In this document: positions 14,046 to 15,805 of the stretch, one piece after another
Layout: every line of letters starts with the position of its first letter
Numbering within the stretch: the stretch's first letter is position 1
Source: Oscillospiraceae bacterium
GTDB taxonomy: Bacteria; Bacillota; Clostridia; Oscillospirales; UBA644
Assembly (NCBI GenBank): GCA_015067385.1
Contig: SVMP01000034.1
Coordinates: 1 to 15,805 of the forward strand
DNA length: 15,805 nucleotides
Reading direction: 5' to 3'
Position numbers and translations under genes: made by a program
Notes under the pieces: generated by a model
Told to the model about the DNA's origin: nothing
What the model saw: the letters and a program-made list of their open reading frames with translations, nothing else
The model's database searches: none

Positions 14046-14734
14046 TATTTGACCTCGAACTTGTAGCCGACGCCCCAAACTGTTTTAATGTCGAAATTGA
14101 CAGACTGATCAAGGTTGAGCTTGGTTCTTATACGTTTGATATGTGTATCAACGGTTCTAGTGTCACCAAAATACTCGTAACCCCAAATGTTTTCAAGAAG
14201 ATGGTCTCTTGTGAAAACTCTGCCGGGATTGGATGCGAAGAGCCAGATGATCTCGATTTCTTTCTTTGTGAGAATAACAGGCTTTCCGTTGACATAAGCT
14301 TCGTAACTGTTCATGTCAACAACGAGACCTGCGATCTCGATACGCTTGGAGCGTTCGTCGGAGATCTCATCGGTAACGCGGCGAAGAACAGCCTTTACTC
14401 TTGTCATAACTTCTCTCGGTGAGAAGGGCTTGGGTATGTAGTCGTCCGCACCGATGTCGAGACCCATGATTCTTTCAGCCTCTTCGTTCTTAGCGGAAAC
14501 GATGATAATGGGAACACTGGAAGTCTGCCTGATCTGACGGCATACGTCAAAACCGTTCATTTTCGGCATCATAACGTCAAGCAATATAAGGATGGGATTA
14601 AATTCCTTATACATTTTAAGGGCCTGTTCTCCGTCGTAGGCGCAGATACATTTATAACCTTCTTTTTGTGCGTATGCTTTAAGAATATCAACAATATCCT
14701 TGTTATCATCCGCGATGAGTATTATCTTGTCCAT
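14045..14734 (-). CDS. OmpR/PhoB-family response regulator
   Basis: The 229-residue protein has a receiver domain at 1-120: acidic pair Asp9/Asp10, phospho-acceptor Asp53 in LLDVMMP, Ser80 and Lys102 in PKPF. A winged-helix DNA-binding domain at about 130-228 has the typical LTKKEIEIIWLFASNPGRVFTR and the recognition segment DTRTVDTHIKRIRTKL. It binds DNA, usually as a dimer on direct repeats, and is paired with the kinase gene that overlaps its stop codon. GGAGGT (14741-14746) lies 6 nt before the ATG. A consensus promoter and several palindromes lie just upstream. It resembles PhoP/WalR-type regulators, but the regulon cannot be inferred here. Confidence 0.96.
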   Translation of the reverse strand: MDKIILIADDNKDIVDILKAYAQKEGYKCICAYDGEQALKMYKEFNPILILLDVMMPKMNGFDVCRQIRQTSSVPIIIVSAKNEEAERIMGLDIGADDYIPKPFSPREVMTRVKAVLRRVTDEISDERSKRIEIAGLVVDMNSYEAYVNGKPVILTKKEIEIIWLFASNPGRVFTRDHLLENIWGYEYFGDTRTVDTHIKRIRTKLNLDQSVNFDIKTVWGVGYKFEVK

Positions 14735-14776
14735 ACAGCGACCTCCGTGTAAAAAAATTTCACTTTTATATTAAAG

Positions 14777-14805
14777 ATTATAACATGAAAAGTCAAGATT
14801 GTCAA
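14777..14805 (-). promoter_or_regulatory. Consensus sigma-A promoter of the two-component operon
   Basis: On the minus strand TTGACA (14805-14800) and TATAAT (14782-14777) are both perfect matches, with a 17-bp spacer and a TGT extended -10. Transcription should start near 14770, giving a leader of about 36 nt with a strong GGAGGT site. The -35 hexamer lies inside a perfect palindrome. Confidence 0.9.
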
Positions 14806-14809
14806 TCTT
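14795..14809. promoter_or_regulatory. 15-bp palindrome over the -35 box (possible operator)
   Basis: AAGATTG-T-CAATCTT is a perfect inverted repeat around one central base. It covers the -35 hexamer of the response regulator promoter, where a bound dimer would block RNA polymerase. On the + strand it is followed by TTTTTT, but no + strand gene precedes it, so a terminator role is unlikely. Confidence 0.4.
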
Positions 14810-14823
14810 TTTTACGATTATGT

Positions 14824-14838
14824 CAAAAGTAACTTTTG
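14824..14838. promoter_or_regulatory. 15-bp palindrome upstream of the response regulator promoter
   Basis: CAAAAGT-A-ACTTTTG is a perfect inverted repeat around one central base. Its centre lies 29 bp upstream of the centre of the palindrome over the -35 box. It is a candidate regulator-binding site, with no binding protein assignable. Confidence 0.35.
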
Positions 14839-14854
14839 TGTGTGACAAAAATTA

Positions 14855-14864
14855 CACAATTGTG
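14855..14864. promoter_or_regulatory. 10-bp palindrome between ygiQ-family gene and response regulator
   Basis: CACAATTGTG is a perfect 10-bp palindrome set in an imperfect longer one. Read on the minus strand it is followed by TAATTTTTG, so it might be a weak end signal for the radical SAM gene. Its stem is too short for a confident terminator call. Confidence 0.25.
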
Positions 14865-14886
14865 AACTTGGAATGTCGATTTGTGC

Positions 14887-15805
14887 TTATCGCAAAATAT
14901 TTATCAAATCTCCACGCCCACATTTGAGCAAAGCTTCCTTAACAAGAGCCCTGTTCTGAGGCTTTTTATACTGAAGCAACGCTCGCTGGTATGCTTTTTC
15001 TTTTGCCGTTTTTGGAACATATACCGGTTTCATTGTAAAAGGATCGATACCGGTATGGAACATTGCTGTTGATATTGTTCCGGGGGTGGGGTAGAAATCC
15101 TGCACCTGCTCGGGCTGATAGCCGATGCTTTTTATGTAAAGCGCAAGATTTACGGCATCGTTTAACGTACATCCGGGATGCGAAGACATAAGATAGGGGA
15201 CGAGGAACTGATTGCATCCGAATTTTTTGTTCAACGCAAAATATTTTTTGTAAAATGCCTTGTAATATGAAAAATGCGGCTTGCCCATCTTTTCAAGGAC
15301 CTTGTCCGACGAATGTTCGGGCGCAACCTTAAGCTGTCCGCTTATGTGATGCTTGACAAGCTCGTTGAAAAATTCGTCTTTTTTGTCTAACATCAGGTAG
15401 TCGAAACGTATTCCCGATCTGATAAACACCTTTTTGACCTTCGGCAAAGCCCTGACCGTTCTGAGAATATCAAGATATTCCGAATGGTCTGCCGTTGCTG
15501 CGGGGCACGGTTCGGGAGCCAGACATTTTCTGTCCTTGCAAAGCGATTTTTTCTTGCAGGCGTTCTTTCTGAAATTTGCCGTCGGACCGCCTATGTCGTG
15601 AATATAACCTTTGAAATTTTTCAGCGTCGTCAATAATTTTGCTTCATTTACAACAGACTCTTTCGATCTTGCCGTTATGTTTCTTCCCTGGTGGAAAACG
15701 ATCGAACAGAAATTACAGCCGCCGAAGCATCCTCGGTTGTGCGTTATCGAAAACTCAACCTCCGCAAGCCCCGGAACACCTCCGTCTTTTTCGTACATCG
15801 GGTGA
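14887..15805 (-). CDS. ygiQ: YgiQ family radical SAM protein (C-terminal part)
   Basis: The frame is open to the right edge, so the N-terminal half is outside the window; about 305 residues are visible and the family is usually over 550. The segment begins HPMYEKDGG, and the radical SAM cluster motif RGCFGGCNFC (CX3CX2C) follows. A HQGR motif and a cysteine-rich stretch (six Cys over about 27 residues) come next. The family segments RSGIRFDYL, KVAPEHSSDKVLEKMGKP and PYLMSSHPGCT follow. Near the end is QVQDFYPTPGTISTAMFHTG. Radical SAM enzymes cleave S-adenosylmethionine with a 4Fe-4S cluster; the YgiQ reaction is not established. The C-terminus stops soon after GRGDLINILR. No strong terminator separates it from the two-component operon. 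Confidence 0.95.
   Translation of the reverse strand, partial: HPMYEKDGGVPGLAEVEFSITHNRGCFGGCNFCSIVFHQGRNITARSKESVVNEAKLLTTLKNFKGYIHDIGGPTANFRKNACKKKSLCKDRKCLAPEPCPAATADHSEYLDILRTVRALPKVKKVFIRSGIRFDYLMLDKKDEFFNELVKHHISGQLKVAPEHSSDKVLEKMGKPHFSYYKAFYKKYFALNKKFGCNQFLVPYLMSSHPGCTLNDAVNLALYIKSIGYQPEQVQDFYPTPGTISTAMFHTGIDPFTMKPVYVPKTAKEKAYQRALLQYKKPQNRALVKEALLKCGRGDLINILR

Noticed and set aside
14046..14078. Longer N-terminus for the histidine kinase
   Set aside because: The extra 11 residues lie inside the response regulator gene. The ATG at 14045 has a GAGGT site and a TAATG overlap.
14735..14886. PhoP-box direct repeats before the response regulator
   Set aside because: Several TTGAC-type elements exist, but their spacing (21 and 9 bp) does not fit the regular 11-bp period of known PhoP boxes.
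1..15805. CRISPR array, tRNA, insertion sequence, phage or toxin-antitoxin genes
   Set aside because: No regular direct repeats, cloverleaf sequence, transposase or short paired genes were seen. The coding density is filled by recognised core genes.

Overview
The window looks like chromosomal core sequence from a Gram-positive, low-to-moderate GC member of the Bacillota, most likely class Clostridia. The evidence is the rplS-lepB-ylqF-rnhB-yraN gene order, the tig-clpP-clpX-lon order, strong GGAGG-type ribosome binding sites, an OmpR-family regulator with a membrane kinase, and LonA, ClpX and L19 proteins of Bacillota type. This assignment is inferred from gene content and order; I cannot name a genus. 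No tRNA, rRNA, insertion sequence, prophage gene or CRISPR array is visible.

Layout. At 1-286 on the + strand is the C-terminal end of a TIM-barrel sugar phosphate isomerase/epimerase. It converges on lon across a bidirectional intrinsic terminator at about 302-341. Everything else is on the minus strand. In transcription order (right to left) it runs: the C-terminal part of a YgiQ-family radical SAM protein (14887-15805, cut by the window edge); a 152-bp regulatory gap with a consensus sigma-A promoter and three palindromes; a response regulator/sensor kinase pair (14734-12252) with a TAATG overlap; a promoter and structured leader for rplS; rplS (L19); a gap that can fold as an attenuator; then lepB, ylqF/rbgA, rnhB, yraN, an M19 dipeptidase, a calcineurin-like phosphohydrolase, tig, clpP, clpX, a PHP-domain phosphoesterase and lon.

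From lepB to lon the genes overlap by a few bases or lie within about 95 bp of each other, and I see no convincing internal promoter. The dozen genes from rplS to lon could therefore be one long transcription unit, or a few nested ones broken at the hairpins before lepB and clpP. The contents share a theme of making proteins and checking them: ribosome structure (L19), large-subunit assembly (RbgA), secretion (signal peptidase I), nascent-chain folding (trigger factor), degradation (ClpXP, Lon), peptide hydrolysis (dipeptidase) and nucleic-acid maintenance (RNase HII, YraN).

This is mostly a conserved housekeeping region and I see no clearly new multi-gene system. The best leads are non-coding: a three-arm alternative-pairing structure ahead of lepB, a hairpin that exactly fills the space between a Shine-Dalgarno sequence and the first ATG of lon, a perfect 14-bp hairpin before clpP, and a palindrome cluster over the two-component promoter. 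Two gene-order points also deserve a look: a PHP gene between clpX and lon, and a phosphohydrolase translationally coupled to trigger factor.
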